From positions 1-64,000 of the forward strand of contig JBMOEW010000011.1 of the NCBI GenBank assembly GCA_049314555.1: 64,000 bases of DNA, written 5' to 3'. The stretch's first letter is position 1; every line of letters starts with the position of its first letter. The DNA is from REEB509 sp049314555. GTDB lineage: Bacteria > Pseudomonadota > Alphaproteobacteria > Caulobacterales > Aquidulcibacteraceae. A program made the translations under genes and the position numbers. Below are positions 9,271-17,009 of this stretch, in pieces. Under the pieces are notes generated by a model. It was not told the origin of the DNA. It did no database searches and saw nothing but the letters and a program-made list of their open reading frames with translations.

Positions 9271-9317
9271 ACGTGGGAGCGCGCTTGGGGCGGCGCGCGA
9301 CCGGTTCACTGCGCCTT

Positions 9318-10562
9318 TTAGGTGGAGGCTTCTTTGGCCGGGGTTGGGCTGATTGCCACTGCGGCCACGATCATCGCCAAAGCCAGAAAGCCCGCGGCTG
9401 CCAAGAAGGGCGCGCCCGGCAGGGCGATGCCAGCAATGTTGCCACCGATCCCCCAAGCAAAAAGCCCGGTGAACAGGCTGGGCGCTGCCACGCCAGACAG
9501 CGCCATAAGGGAACCGAGGCCGCCTTGCAGCCTTCCTTGCGCGCTGGGCGACACGCGCTGGGTCATCAGCGATTGGATTGACGGCATAAACAGCGCCCAA
9601 ACCATCATGATCGGCATGGACGCCCAAAACCACAGGGCCGTTGGGGCAAAGCCATAACAGGCAAAGCCGATTGCGCCCGCGGCCAAGCCAATTAGCAGGG
9701 CGCGGCGTTCGCCGAAGGCGTTCACGGCGCGCTGCACGAAAAGGGCTTGGGCAAGGATGCCAAGGATCGCCGAAGCGGCCATAGTGAGGCCGATGGTTTG
9801 AATATCGAAGTGGTAGCGATGTTGGGCGTAGAGCACGAAACTGGACGGGAACACGTTCTGCGCCAAGCAAAACAGGGCATAAACCGGCAGCAGTGCATAC
9901 AACATCGGTTGGCCGCGAAACACCAACAAAGACCCAATTGGATTGGCTTTGCGCCATGAAAACTTGGTGCGATTTTCTGGCTTCAGGCTTTCAGGTAGGA
10001 TGAACCAGCCGTAGGCGGCGTTGAGCAGGGCCAGGGTGCCGGCGACATAGAACGGCAAGTGAATGTCGATGGAGCCCAGCAGGCCGCCGAGGGCTGGCCC
10101 AAGGCTGAAGCCAACGCCAAAGGCAGCGCCCAAAAGGCCAAACGCCTTCGCGCGGTCCTGCGGCGCGGTCACGTCTGCAATGTAGGCGTTGGCGGCGGAG
10201 ATATTGCCGGCGGTGGCACCGGAGATCATGCGCGAGGCCACAAACAGCGCAAACGTAGGGGCGAGGGCGGTGGCGAAAAACGACAGCCCCAGGCCAATGC
10301 AGGACAGCAGGATGATCGGTCTGCGGCCGTATTGATCAGACAAGGCCCCAAGAATTGGCGACATCACAAATTGAAGCAGCGCCCAAAGCGTGAGGACAAT
10401 CCCAAATGCGTGGGCCGCGGCTTGGGTGTCGCCCTCGAAATAGCGCTGCACCAGCGGCACCATCACCGGCACAATGAGGCCAATGGCCAACATATCGAGC
10501 ACAACCACGCCAAGGATGAAGTAGACGCCGGCGCGCGAGGGCGCGGGCTGAGCTTGGGTCAT
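9318..10562 (-). CDS. MFS exporter, TetA/TCR-like
   Basis: 414-residue inner-membrane proton-coupled exporter with 12 predicted membrane segments. The segment 2-3 loop carries the MFS motif A (GALSDQYGRRP), and the sequence after it (SRMISGATAGNISAANAYIADVT) is typical of the tetracycline-resistance-like TCR group. Start ATG 10562 has AAAGG upstream; the frame extends 20 codons further without support. TCR-like proteins from environmental bacteria often have unknown substrates, so drug resistance cannot be claimed. No adjacent TetR regulator; the divergent neighbour is a GNAT gene. Confidence 0.88.
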   Translation of the reverse strand: MTQAQPAPSRAGVYFILGVVVLDMLAIGLIVPVMVPLVQRYFEGDTQAAAHAFGIVLTLWALLQFVMSPILGALSDQYGRRPIILLSCIGLGLSFFATALAPTFALFVASRMISGATAGNISAANAYIADVTAPQDRAKAFGLLGAAFGVGFSLGPALGGLLGSIDIHLPFYVAGTLALLNAAYGWFILPESLKPENRTKFSWRKANPIGSLLVFRGQPMLYALLPVYALFCLAQNVFPSSFVLYAQHRYHFDIQTIGLTMAASAILGILAQALFVQRAVNAFGERRALLIGLAAGAIGFACYGFAPTALWFWASMPIMMVWALFMPSIQSLMTQRVSPSAQGRLQGGLGSLMALSGVAAPSLFTGLFAWGIGGNIAGIALPGAPFLAAAGFLALAMIVAAVAISPTPAKEAST

Positions 10563-10723
10563 TGCGTCGCCTTTGAGGAGATGTCGATCTGAGCCGGCCT
10601 TTTGCTCGCAGACCCCCCACATCCTAGCCTGATCGTTGTTTGCTTGAAACCGCCCGTGCGCAGCCTGTTCGCAAATGCCCCGCGCGCTTGCTCGTCACAC
10701 GAAACGACGACTATACCGCGCGG

Positions 10724-11146
10724 ATGAGCACCGTATCATTGGCAATTGAAGACGTTAGCGCAGACATCACGGCTGTGATCGGGGATGGTCTGCGCGGCTA
10801 TAATCGTGACCATGGCCACAATTTGGATCGTAGCGAATTCACGGTGACGGTGCGCGACGAAGCGCATCAGATGGTTGGCGGTTTGGTTGCGGTGGCCGGT
10901 GCGGGCGTGCTGTTCATTCAATGGGTGTTTTTGCTACCGGATCGTCGGCTTGAGGGTGTCGGCCGCCAGGTCATGGCACTGGCCGAGGCGGAGGGTTTGC
11001 GGCGGGGCTGTCGTTTGGCGCATCTCGACACGTTCACGTTTCAAGCGCGCGCATTTTATGAAAAGCTTGGATATTCCGTTTTCGGAACGCTTGACTATCC
11101 AGACCCGCAGGTGAGCCGGTACTATATGCGCAAAACCCTGATTTAG
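10724..11146 (+). CDS. GNAT-family N-acetyltransferase
   Basis: 140-residue cytoplasmic acetyl-CoA-dependent acetyltransferase. Motif A is recognisable as LLPDRRLEGVGRQVMALAEAEG, giving the pyrophosphate-binding R-x-x-G-x-G/A loop, and motif B as FYEKLGYSVFGTL near the C-terminus. The substrate, small molecule or protein N-terminus, cannot be inferred. The start at 10724 (MSTVSLAIEDV) is chosen because the upstream open frame is Arg-rich and unlike protein. Divergent from the MFS gene and convergent with the ExoD-like gene (10 nt between ends). Confidence 0.88.
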   Translation: MSTVSLAIEDVSADITAVIGDGLRGYNRDHGHNLDRSEFTVTVRDEAHQMVGGLVAVAGAGVLFIQWVFLLPDRRLEGVGRQVMALAEAEGLRRGCRLAHLDTFTFQARAFYEKLGYSVFGTLDYPDPQVSRYYMRKTLI

Positions 11147-11156
11147 CTTGTGCGGG

Positions 11157-11837
11157 TCAAGACCCACCGAAGCGTTGAACAAGCCCCATGCCTTGATGCA
11201 GCAGCTGCATGAGAATCTCTTGTGCCATATAGCCCGCAGCGGCAACCAACAGGCCGCCCAGAAGCAAGACGAAACCGTCGCGAGCCACCAGGCCGAGGGC
11301 AAAAAGAACCACCGCAAACCCGGGCACCATCGGCGCAAACGGAATGACGCCCAGCGGAAACGTGATCAGGGCCGCAGCCATGATCATCAGTCCGATCACG
11401 GTGATAAAGGGGAAGCGCGCCAGGAAGTCGAGGCGCGGTCGCAACAGCATGTCGATGCGGCGCGCGGTGGGGCGCAGGAAATCAACCGCCTTCACGAGCC
11501 CACCTGAAGATACCGGAGCATCGAGCAGGCCTTTTGGCACCCAGGGCCGCTCCATGCCAATCGTCAATTGTACGGCAATAATCAACGTGAGGGCAGCGCT
11601 GGCCCAAGTCATGCCGGGCACTGCTGTCAAAGGGGAGATGGAGAACAGCCCCAAGAACAAAAGCAGTGGGCCGTAGGAACGCCGTCCTATCGTTTCGAAG
11701 ATCTGGCGCACTTGCACCGTTGGGCCTGTCGCGTCTGGCTTTTTCTCGCAGTCGACGAGGCTGCAAAGCCGATCCAGCAGACCTGTCAGGTTTTCGATGG
11801 GTCGCTTTTCTTGTCGGATCCGCTTTTGCTTTGCCAC
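11157..11837 (-). CDS. ExoD-family membrane protein
   Basis: 226 residues from a GTG at 11837 preceded by GAAGGGG; the frame can extend to 11891. It matches the ExoD (exopolysaccharide synthesis) family: a soluble N-terminal helix pair, the characteristic LLFLGLFSISPLTAVPGMTW hydrophobic segment, an amphipathic middle, and two or three C-terminal hydrophobic segments. In rhizobia ExoD affects polysaccharide production and alkali tolerance, but the biochemical role is not known. Divergent from the first lipoprotein gene. No polysaccharide genes are nearby. Confidence 0.85.
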   Translation of the reverse strand: MAKQKRIRQEKRPIENLTGLLDRLCSLVDCEKKPDATGPTVQVRQIFETIGRRSYGPLLLFLGLFSISPLTAVPGMTWASAALTLIIAVQLTIGMERPWVPKGLLDAPVSSGGLVKAVDFLRPTARRIDMLLRPRLDFLARFPFITVIGLMIMAAALITFPLGVIPFAPMVPGFAVVLFALGLVARDGFVLLLGGLLVAAAGYMAQEILMQLLHQGMGLVQRFGGS

Positions 11838-11977
11838 TTTGTGCCCCTTCGCGCGCACGATCGACCAATCCGGTTGATGCAGCAAGCACAACTGTAATGC
11901 CGCCCTTTGCGGCCGGCGCTCGACTTACTTTCGTTGCGCGTTTAGCTTTGTGGTGGTGTTTAGCGCGGGAGAACTTT

Positions 11978-12595
11978 ATGCGAGGCTTTATCGCATTGGG
12001 GGTCGTTTTTCTGGTGGCTGCGTGCAACGTGCCAGATACACCAGATCAGTCGCAGGCGCAGCCATCGGTTGTGGCCTCAAGTGGGGCCGGCCCGCAGCTT
12101 TCCGACAAGGAGCCCAAAGCGCCGCCAACGCTTCCCGCTGGCGAGGGGGAGCAGGTAACCGCTTCTGGGGCCGGTGGGGTGCCGGGCGATATGGTTGATG
12201 TGAGCACCGCTGAAGGGCGGGCCCGTTTGCAGGCCAGCGTGAGCGAAATGATGGACCAGGCCACAACGCGGTTTGCGTCTGGCTATCGGAGTGATCCGGG
12301 CTTGGTGGATCAGTTCCCCTTGATGCATTTGCGCGACAGCCCCTACCTTTGGCAGGCGTCTTTGGTGGCCGGGGTGAACTATCGCTTTCTGGGTGGCTGC
12401 GACATGGACTGCAACAACGTCGACCTGGAGTTGGTGAACGCCAGCGGTCAAGTTGTCGCGAGCGATCTGGCCGCAGATGACTTCCCGTCGATGTCGTTCA
12501 CGCCGTCCGCGGCCGGCGTCTACACTGTGCGCGTGCATTTGCGGACCTGCAACATTGAGCCCTGCATGGTCGCGCTGCGATCAATGGTGCGGTAA
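11978..12595 (+). CDS. Putative lipoprotein, tandem paralog 1
   Basis: 205 residues. Lipoprotein signal peptide with lipobox VAAC, lipidated Cys16, so probably envelope-anchored. A Pro/Ser/Gly-rich linker follows, then a helical segment (ARLQASVSEMMDQATTRF) and a C-terminal beta domain with NYRFLGGCDMDCNNVDLEL, AAGVYTVRVHLRTC and a final EPC. The beta domain resembles PPC-type (pre-peptidase C-terminal) folds, with four cysteines as CxxxC and CxxxxC pairs that may form disulfides. The next gene encodes a clear paralog. The frame extends upstream over the ExoD promoter region, but 11978 gives the signal peptide and has GGGAGAA before it. Function unknown. Confidence 0.8.
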   Translation: MRGFIALGVVFLVAACNVPDTPDQSQAQPSVVASSGAGPQLSDKEPKAPPTLPAGEGEQVTASGAGGVPGDMVDVSTAEGRARLQASVSEMMDQATTRFASGYRSDPGLVDQFPLMHLRDSPYLWQASLVAGVNYRFLGGCDMDCNNVDLELVNASGQVVASDLAADDFPSMSFTPSAAGVYTVRVHLRTCNIEPCMVALRSMVR

Positions 12596-12680
12596 GCGAT
12601 GGCCGCGCACTCACCGGGAGGTTGTGGACGCAGTCGTTTTGCACGATTAGAACGGGCCAGGGGTGAATAGGGAGACGGAA

Positions 12681-13229
12681 ATGCGCTTTTTGATTGTGAC
12701 CGCGAGCTTGCTCGCACTCGTTGCGTGCGGCCAACAGACTGCGCCAGCTCAAAGCGCCGCTGGCGCAGGGCAAAGTGCCCCTACAAGCGCCAGCGTGCCT
12801 GGAGCGACGCCGAAAGACGGCGAGTTGGTTGATCCAGATACCGCGGCTGGACGTCAGCAGCTGCGGGACATGATCGGGCGATTTTTGGACAGCGCTTCGG
12901 CCGAACACGCGCAAGGCTTTCAGCGGGACGCTGGTTTGCCGGATCGGGTGGAGTTTTTGCAGCTCGCCCAGTCGCCGGATCGTTGGCAGGTTAACTTGAA
13001 TGCGGGTGCCAACTACCGCTTTGTTGGCCAGTGCGACATGGAGTGCGGCAACATCGATATCGAGTTGTTTGACCCCAGCGGTGCGGTTGTTGCCAGCGAT
13101 GTGCTGCCAGATGACGTGCCGGTTGTAAGCTACCGCCCGGCAACGGCGGGGACCTATACGGTTGCTACGTATCTGCGCACGTGCACCCAGGAACCCTGCG
13201 TGGTGGGCGTGCGCGCGCTTTACCAGTGA
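12681..13229 (+). CDS. Putative lipoprotein, tandem paralog 2
   Basis: 182 residues with lipobox LVAC (lipidated Cys16), an Ala/Ser/Pro linker, and the same C-terminal domain as the preceding gene: NYRFVGQCDMECGNIDIEL, then AGTYTVATYLRTC and EPC. All four cysteines and the DxDLEL-like core are kept, while linkers differ, so this is an old tandem duplication. GGGAGA lies upstream of ATG 12681. The 85-nt gap allows co-transcription with paralog 1. It ends 4 nt before the convergent hypothetical gene. Function unknown; an envelope-stress or secreted-protease-associated role would be speculation. Confidence 0.82.
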   Translation: MRFLIVTASLLALVACGQQTAPAQSAAGAGQSAPTSASVPGATPKDGELVDPDTAAGRQQLRDMIGRFLDSASAEHAQGFQRDAGLPDRVEFLQLAQSPDRWQVNLNAGANYRFVGQCDMECGNIDIELFDPSGAVVASDVLPDDVPVVSYRPATAGTYTVATYLRTCTQEPCVVGVRALYQ

Positions 13230-13233
13230 TCGC

Positions 13234-13659
13234 TTAGCGGCCGTAGGGATAACACCGTTTGTGATCGAGCTTGAGGCCGAAATGGTTGCCTAAGAGCTCG
13301 ATCGCTTCGGCATGCTGAACGTAGGGGTCGGCGTTGGCCGGGCCAACGATAATGGCGCGCCACTCGCCGGTGGCGCGTTCGTCAGCGTTCGGGAGCATGG
13401 CGGTGGCGAGGCCGTTGCCCTCATCGTCGCGGAGGGTGAGAAACACAGGCATGGTGCGGGAAATGTGGGCCTTGAGGCCAATGTCACGCTCGATCCCTGC
13501 GCCGGACAGTGGCTGGTAGCTCGCGCGCGCGCTTTCGTATGCGCGCGAAAAGTACCGCGCGACCGCGTGACCTAAGGTTGCGGATTCGCTTTCCGATTCG
13601 GGTTCCGTTTCGATCCGGAACCACGTTTTTCCGCTCTTCGCGTCGCAGATGAATTGCAT
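13234..13659 (-). CDS. Conserved alphaproteobacterial hypothetical protein
   Basis: 141 residues, soluble, no signal peptide. It begins MQFICDAKSGKTWFRIE, continues with a run alternating Glu and Ser, an Arg/Tyr-rich helix (ARYFSRAYESARASYQP), and ends with PIIVGPAN-like IIVGPANADPYVQHAEA and HKRCYPYGR. I recall similar uncharacterised alphaproteobacterial proteins but know no name. Start ATG 13659 lies within two phased direct repeats (ATTGCATG at 13653 and 13663 on the plus strand). A GTG at 13695 is a weaker alternative. Convergent with lipoprotein 2. Confidence 0.75.
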   Translation of the reverse strand: MQFICDAKSGKTWFRIETEPESESESATLGHAVARYFSRAYESARASYQPLSGAGIERDIGLKAHISRTMPVFLTLRDDEGNGLATAMLPNADERATGEWRAIIVGPANADPYVQHAEAIELLGNHFGLKLDHKRCYPYGR

Positions 13660-13794
13660 GATATTGCATGCGATACAGCAACGGTCGCCCAGCACGCAAG
13701 CATGATGCGGTGGTGTTGGGCTTATCGCGACGAATAGCCCTAGACCGCTTTCGGACGGGAAACCGGACTCCCCCTTGCCTGAATGTGGGCTCGC

Positions 13795-14169
13795 TTAATC
13801 CGCCATTTGGCGCTGGAAATCGGCGAGATCAAAATAGTCCCGCCAGGCCGAGATCTTGGCGTTCCGGAATTCAAACACGCCGCACACGGGCAGGCTGATG
13901 TGCTTGCCGCCTGACATGGTGAACCGATCGACGCGTTCGTTCAGGACCTTTCCGACACCATCGTCGGCGATCGACAGCACTTCCCATTCGATCTGTTCTG
14001 CCGCGCCCATGAACTGTTGCAGCACTTTCACGGCAACGTCTGCGCCTTTGACGGCCGGCATCGGGATGTTGTGATAAACGACATCGTCTGTGAAGGACGC
14101 ATGAACCGCTTGCCAGTCTTTGCGCTCGCAGGCGGCGATGAAGGCTCTGGCCAGATCGAGATTGCTCAT
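13795..14169 (-). CDS. Limonene-1,2-epoxide-hydrolase-family / SnoaL-like protein
   Basis: 124 residues with an NTF2-like cone fold. The C-terminal half (VLNERVDRF, LPVCGVFEF, ISAWRDYFDL) fits the limonene-epoxide hydrolase family, including the Asp-Arg-Asp-type residues expected in the pocket (D in VDRF; R and D in WRDYF). The real substrate is unknown; many relatives are only annotated by fold. Last gene of a minus-strand operon, 4 nt after the CoA-transferase stop, so very likely co-transcribed and perhaps translationally coupled. Confidence 0.85.
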   Translation of the reverse strand: MSNLDLARAFIAACERKDWQAVHASFTDDVVYHNIPMPAVKGADVAVKVLQQFMGAAEQIEWEVLSIADDGVGKVLNERVDRFTMSGGKHISLPVCGVFEFRNAKISAWRDYFDLADFQRQMAD

Positions 14170-14173
14170 TGGA

Positions 14174-15316
14174 TTAGCCTTTCTTCAGTTCACTGAGAAT
14201 TTCTTGGGTGTGTTGGCCGAGGTGCGGGGCGACGCCTGGCTTATCGACCGGGGTGCCGAAGAACTTGGCCGGGTGGCGGGGTTGGCGGATACGACCCAGG
14301 TCTGCGTGTTCCATTTCGAAGATGGTTTCGTTGTGAACAATCTGGGGATCGGTCGGGAGGTCGGTGCGCTCGTTGACGCGGGCTGCTGGCGCTTCTTCTC
14401 GCAGGAGGCCGGCCATGATTTCATCCGGGTTGGCTTCGCCGATCGTCTTGGTGAGTTCTTGGCGATAAAGATGGGCGTTTTGCATGCGATCCGAGATCGT
14501 CTTGAAGCGCGGGTCGTCGACAAGGTCAGGGCGGCCAACGCCCCGGCAGACTGCGGCGAACTCCTTGTCCTGGACAGCAGCGATGGCGAAGAACGCGCCA
14601 TTTCCTTTCCAAAGCCGATAGAAGGCTCCGAAGTCTGGTTGTGGGGGCGGGGCATCGTCGAGGAAGGTGTGGTTGTACATGCCCTCCGGCCAGAGGAAGG
14701 CCACGGATGCATCCAGCATCGAAAGCTCAATTTTTTGTCCGACACCGGATCTTTCGCGCGCATAGAGCGCGGCGGTGATTGCTTGCGCCGCCGTGAGGGC
14801 GGTGAGTTTATCGCAAACGAGGGTTTGGATCAGGGCCGGGTCGCCGGTGGTGATGTCGCGCTGGCTGGCGGCCATGCCGGAAGAGGCTTGGATGATCGGA
14901 TCATAGACCCTGGTGCGGGAGTACGGGCCGGTTTGTCCGTATCCGGAGATAGCCGCGTAAATCAAGCGCGGGTTCAGGGCCGCGCAGGCTTCATAGCCAA
15001 AGCCCAGCTTTTCGATCGCACCGGGGCGGAAGTTTTGGACGAGCACGTCTGCCCATTTGACCAGTTCAGCCATCGTTTCTTTGCCTTCGGCGGTTTTGGC
15101 GTCGATGACGATCGAGCGCTTGCCGCGGTTGGCGGTGAGAAAAAGGGAGGCAATATCGCCCTTGCGCGGGCCGAGCCAGCGGCACAGGTCGCCTTGGTCT
15201 GGATCTTCGACCTTGATCACTTGTGCGCCCTGGTCGCACAGCCATTGTGCTGCCATCGGGCCAGAAATCACCTGGCTCAGATCAAGTACGCGAACGCCTT
15301 CTAAAGGTCCGGCCAT
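14174..15316 (-). CDS. Class III (CaiB/BaiF) CoA-transferase
   Basis: 380-residue cytoplasmic enzyme that moves CoA between acyl-CoA and a free carboxylic acid. The start matches the family (MAGPLEGVRVLDLSQVISGP), with KVEDPDQGD and NRGKRSI motifs and the conserved catalytic-type Asp in TLVCDKLTALTAA. Length is normal. Third gene of a four-gene minus-strand operon with an SDR and a DsbA-like protein upstream and an epoxide-hydrolase-fold protein downstream, pointing to degradation of an organic acid via its CoA thioester. Substrate unknown. Confidence 0.92.
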   Translation of the reverse strand: MAGPLEGVRVLDLSQVISGPMAAQWLCDQGAQVIKVEDPDQGDLCRWLGPRKGDIASLFLTANRGKRSIVIDAKTAEGKETMAELVKWADVLVQNFRPGAIEKLGFGYEACAALNPRLIYAAISGYGQTGPYSRTRVYDPIIQASSGMAASQRDITTGDPALIQTLVCDKLTALTAAQAITAALYARERSGVGQKIELSMLDASVAFLWPEGMYNHTFLDDAPPPQPDFGAFYRLWKGNGAFFAIAAVQDKEFAAVCRGVGRPDLVDDPRFKTISDRMQNAHLYRQELTKTIGEANPDEIMAGLLREEAPAARVNERTDLPTDPQIVHNETIFEMEHADLGRIRQPRHPAKFFGTPVDKPGVAPHLGQHTQEILSELKKG

Positions 15317-15345
15317 GTCATCCTCCCGCTTCTAAACTTTTGTCG

Positions 15346-15954
15346 TTACCACCCGCCGCGAGCGAGCCATTCGTCCAGCATTTGCATCCGATCGCAGCCC
15401 CAAAACAATTGGTCGGCGACCTTAAAGGTGGGCGTGCCCCAAACCCCAGCTGCGACGGCGCTGTCGGTTTCGGCCTTGAGGCGTGCCTTGGCTTCTGGGG
15501 TTGTCAGGTAAGCGCGCACACCATTCGGATCGGCACCGACTTCAGCGGCGATTGCAGCGACCGCTTCTGGCTCATTCGGAACCGTTTTTTCGGCGAAAAA
15601 CACTTGAAAAATGCGCCATGCAAACCGGCGCGCGGTATCTGGGTCTTGGTCGTTGAGGAACCAAAATGCGCGCATCGCGGCCAGGGGGTTAAAGTCCAAA
15701 ACCGAGCCAGGGTTATAGGGCAACTCGAAATAGCGGATGGTTCTGGGCACATCCTGCATAAAATAGGGGCCCTTCAGGGGCTGCTGAAACAAGGGTTTGT
15801 CGAGCCCAATGATGGTGGCATTAACGCTGCGCATGTTGAAGGTGCGCCAACGCACTTGGCGTGCGTGCTTGGCGGCAAGGACTTCGATACGGGATGCGGC
15901 TGCGTAGCCGTATGGGCTGATGAAGTCGAAGTAGAAGTCAATCGGATCGGACAT
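15346..15954 (-). CDS. DsbA-fold protein, 2-hydroxychromene-2-carboxylate isomerase-like
   Basis: 202 residues with the kappa-GST/DsbA fold. It starts MSDPIDFYFDFISPYGYAA, where the Ser-Pro-Tyr replaces the CxxC of true DsbA, as in HCCA isomerases; the C-terminal half has GVWGTPTFKVADQLFWG, a cis-Pro loop typical of the family. It may be a glutathione-dependent isomerase in aromatic degradation or a related CoA-pathway protein. GGAGG lies upstream of ATG 15954. A 53-nt spacer with a strong hairpin separates it from the SDR gene, and 29 nt separate it from the CoA-transferase. Confidence 0.88.
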   Translation of the reverse strand: MSDPIDFYFDFISPYGYAAASRIEVLAAKHARQVRWRTFNMRSVNATIIGLDKPLFQQPLKGPYFMQDVPRTIRYFELPYNPGSVLDFNPLAAMRAFWFLNDQDPDTARRFAWRIFQVFFAEKTVPNEPEAVAAIAAEVGADPNGVRAYLTTPEAKARLKAETDSAVAAGVWGTPTFKVADQLFWGCDRMQMLDEWLARGGW

Positions 15955-15971
15955 GGGTGCCTCCTGGGCAA

Positions 15972-15996
15972 GCCCTGAGTTTTTGAGACTCAGGGC
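15972..15996 (-). terminator. 9-bp hairpin between SDR and DsbA-like genes
   Basis: Perfect inverted repeat GCCCTGAGT (15972-15980) and ACTCAGGGC (15988-15996) with a 7-nt loop, located 12 nt after the SDR stop on the minus strand. No T-run follows, so it may lower downstream expression or stabilise the SDR transcript rather than end the operon. Confidence 0.45.
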
Positions 15997-16007
15997 ATTG
16001 CTGGTGT

Positions 16008-16913
16008 TCAGGAGGTGCGCTGAGCGCGGTCTTTGTCGTTCGCCGATTTGATCATGTTGCGGACGGCGTCCCATTGGTCGTCGCCCCAATCGCGCAGGCC
16101 GGAGAAGTTACCGCCGGTGGCTTGATACATCGCGCCGTCGATGGCGATGGTTTGGCCGTTCACGTATTCAGCTCCCGGGCCCATCAAGAAAATCGCGAGA
16201 TTGACCAGCTCGTGCATTTCGCCGACGCGGCCCATCGGGTTTGCCTTATTGGCGTTGTTTTCGCTGCCATCGGTTGCTTGGCCGGGGGACAAGCGTTCCC
16301 ACGCGCCTTTAGTTGGAAATGGTCCGGGGCAGACGTTGTTGAAGCGGATGCCGTAGCGGCCCCATTCGACCGAAAGGCTTTCTGCCATCGCGCGCACGCC
16401 CGACTTGGACATGGCGGAGGGTACGGTGAAGGGAGATCCGTTCCAAACCCAGGTGGTGAGGATGTTGATCACATTGCCTTTTTGGCCGCCTTCGATCCAC
16501 CGCTTGCCGACGTCGAGGGTGGTATAAAACGTGCCCTTAAAGACGATGTTGGCAATGGCATCGAACCCGCGGGGGGAGAGATCCTGGGTGCGGGAAATGA
16601 AATTGCCGGCGGCGTTGTTCACGAGCCCGGTGAGCGGGCCGCGGGCCTGCCAGATTTGGTTGAGGCTTTCGTTGATCGCTTCGGCGCTGCGGATGTCGGT
16701 GGCTTGCGGAACCACCACGCCGCCATGTTTGGCCATCAGTTCGTCGGCGGTTTCTTGCAGGATGCCGCCGCGCCGACCCCAGATCACCACCTCTGCGCCC
16801 AGCTTCAAAAACCCTTCTGCCATCTCCTTACCGAGGCCGGTGCCGCCGCCGGTGACCAGAATCCGTTGGCCTTGCATGAGGCCGTCCTTAAACATCAGCT
16901 TGGACGCGTCCAC
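16008..16913 (-). CDS. SDR oxidoreductase, 2,4-dienoyl-CoA-reductase-like
   Basis: 301 residues with a Rossmann fold. The NAD(P) loop is VTGGGTGLGKEM, followed by GRRGG, NNAAGNF, and a catalytic region with VPSAMSKSGVRAM. The usual YxxxK tyrosine is absent (Ser at that place), as in dienoyl-CoA reductases, so an acyl-CoA substrate is likely. C-terminal part contains the PTKGAW lid. Start GTG 16913 has GGGAGA upstream; ATG 16895 is an alternative without a ribosome site. First gene of the catabolic operon; egtD ends 96 nt upstream on the same strand. Confidence 0.88.
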   Translation of the reverse strand: MDASKLMFKDGLMQGQRILVTGGGTGLGKEMAEGFLKLGAEVVIWGRRGGILQETADELMAKHGGVVVPQATDIRSAEAINESLNQIWQARGPLTGLVNNAAGNFISRTQDLSPRGFDAIANIVFKGTFYTTLDVGKRWIEGGQKGNVINILTTWVWNGSPFTVPSAMSKSGVRAMAESLSVEWGRYGIRFNNVCPGPFPTKGAWERLSPGQATDGSENNANKANPMGRVGEMHELVNLAIFLMGPGAEYVNGQTIAIDGAMYQATGGNFSGLRDWGDDQWDAVRNMIKSANDKDRAQRTS

Positions 16914-17009
16914 GTGTCTCTCCCTTGCCTGCCGACAATGCTCGTCAGCCTCTTTTCGTTGGGGAGGGTAGTGTGTGGGGTGGAAAAAACCAGCAGGCAA
17001 GCTTGTTTT

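Noticed and set aside
9279..9298. GCGCGC inverted repeat between lepA and the MFS gene as a terminator
   Set aside because: Only 6 bp in GC-rich DNA with no T-run; expected by chance too often to call.
14120..15304. Plus-strand frame of 394 codons opposite the CoA-transferase
   Set aside because: Antisense shadow; the CoA-transferase has conserved motifs along its whole length.
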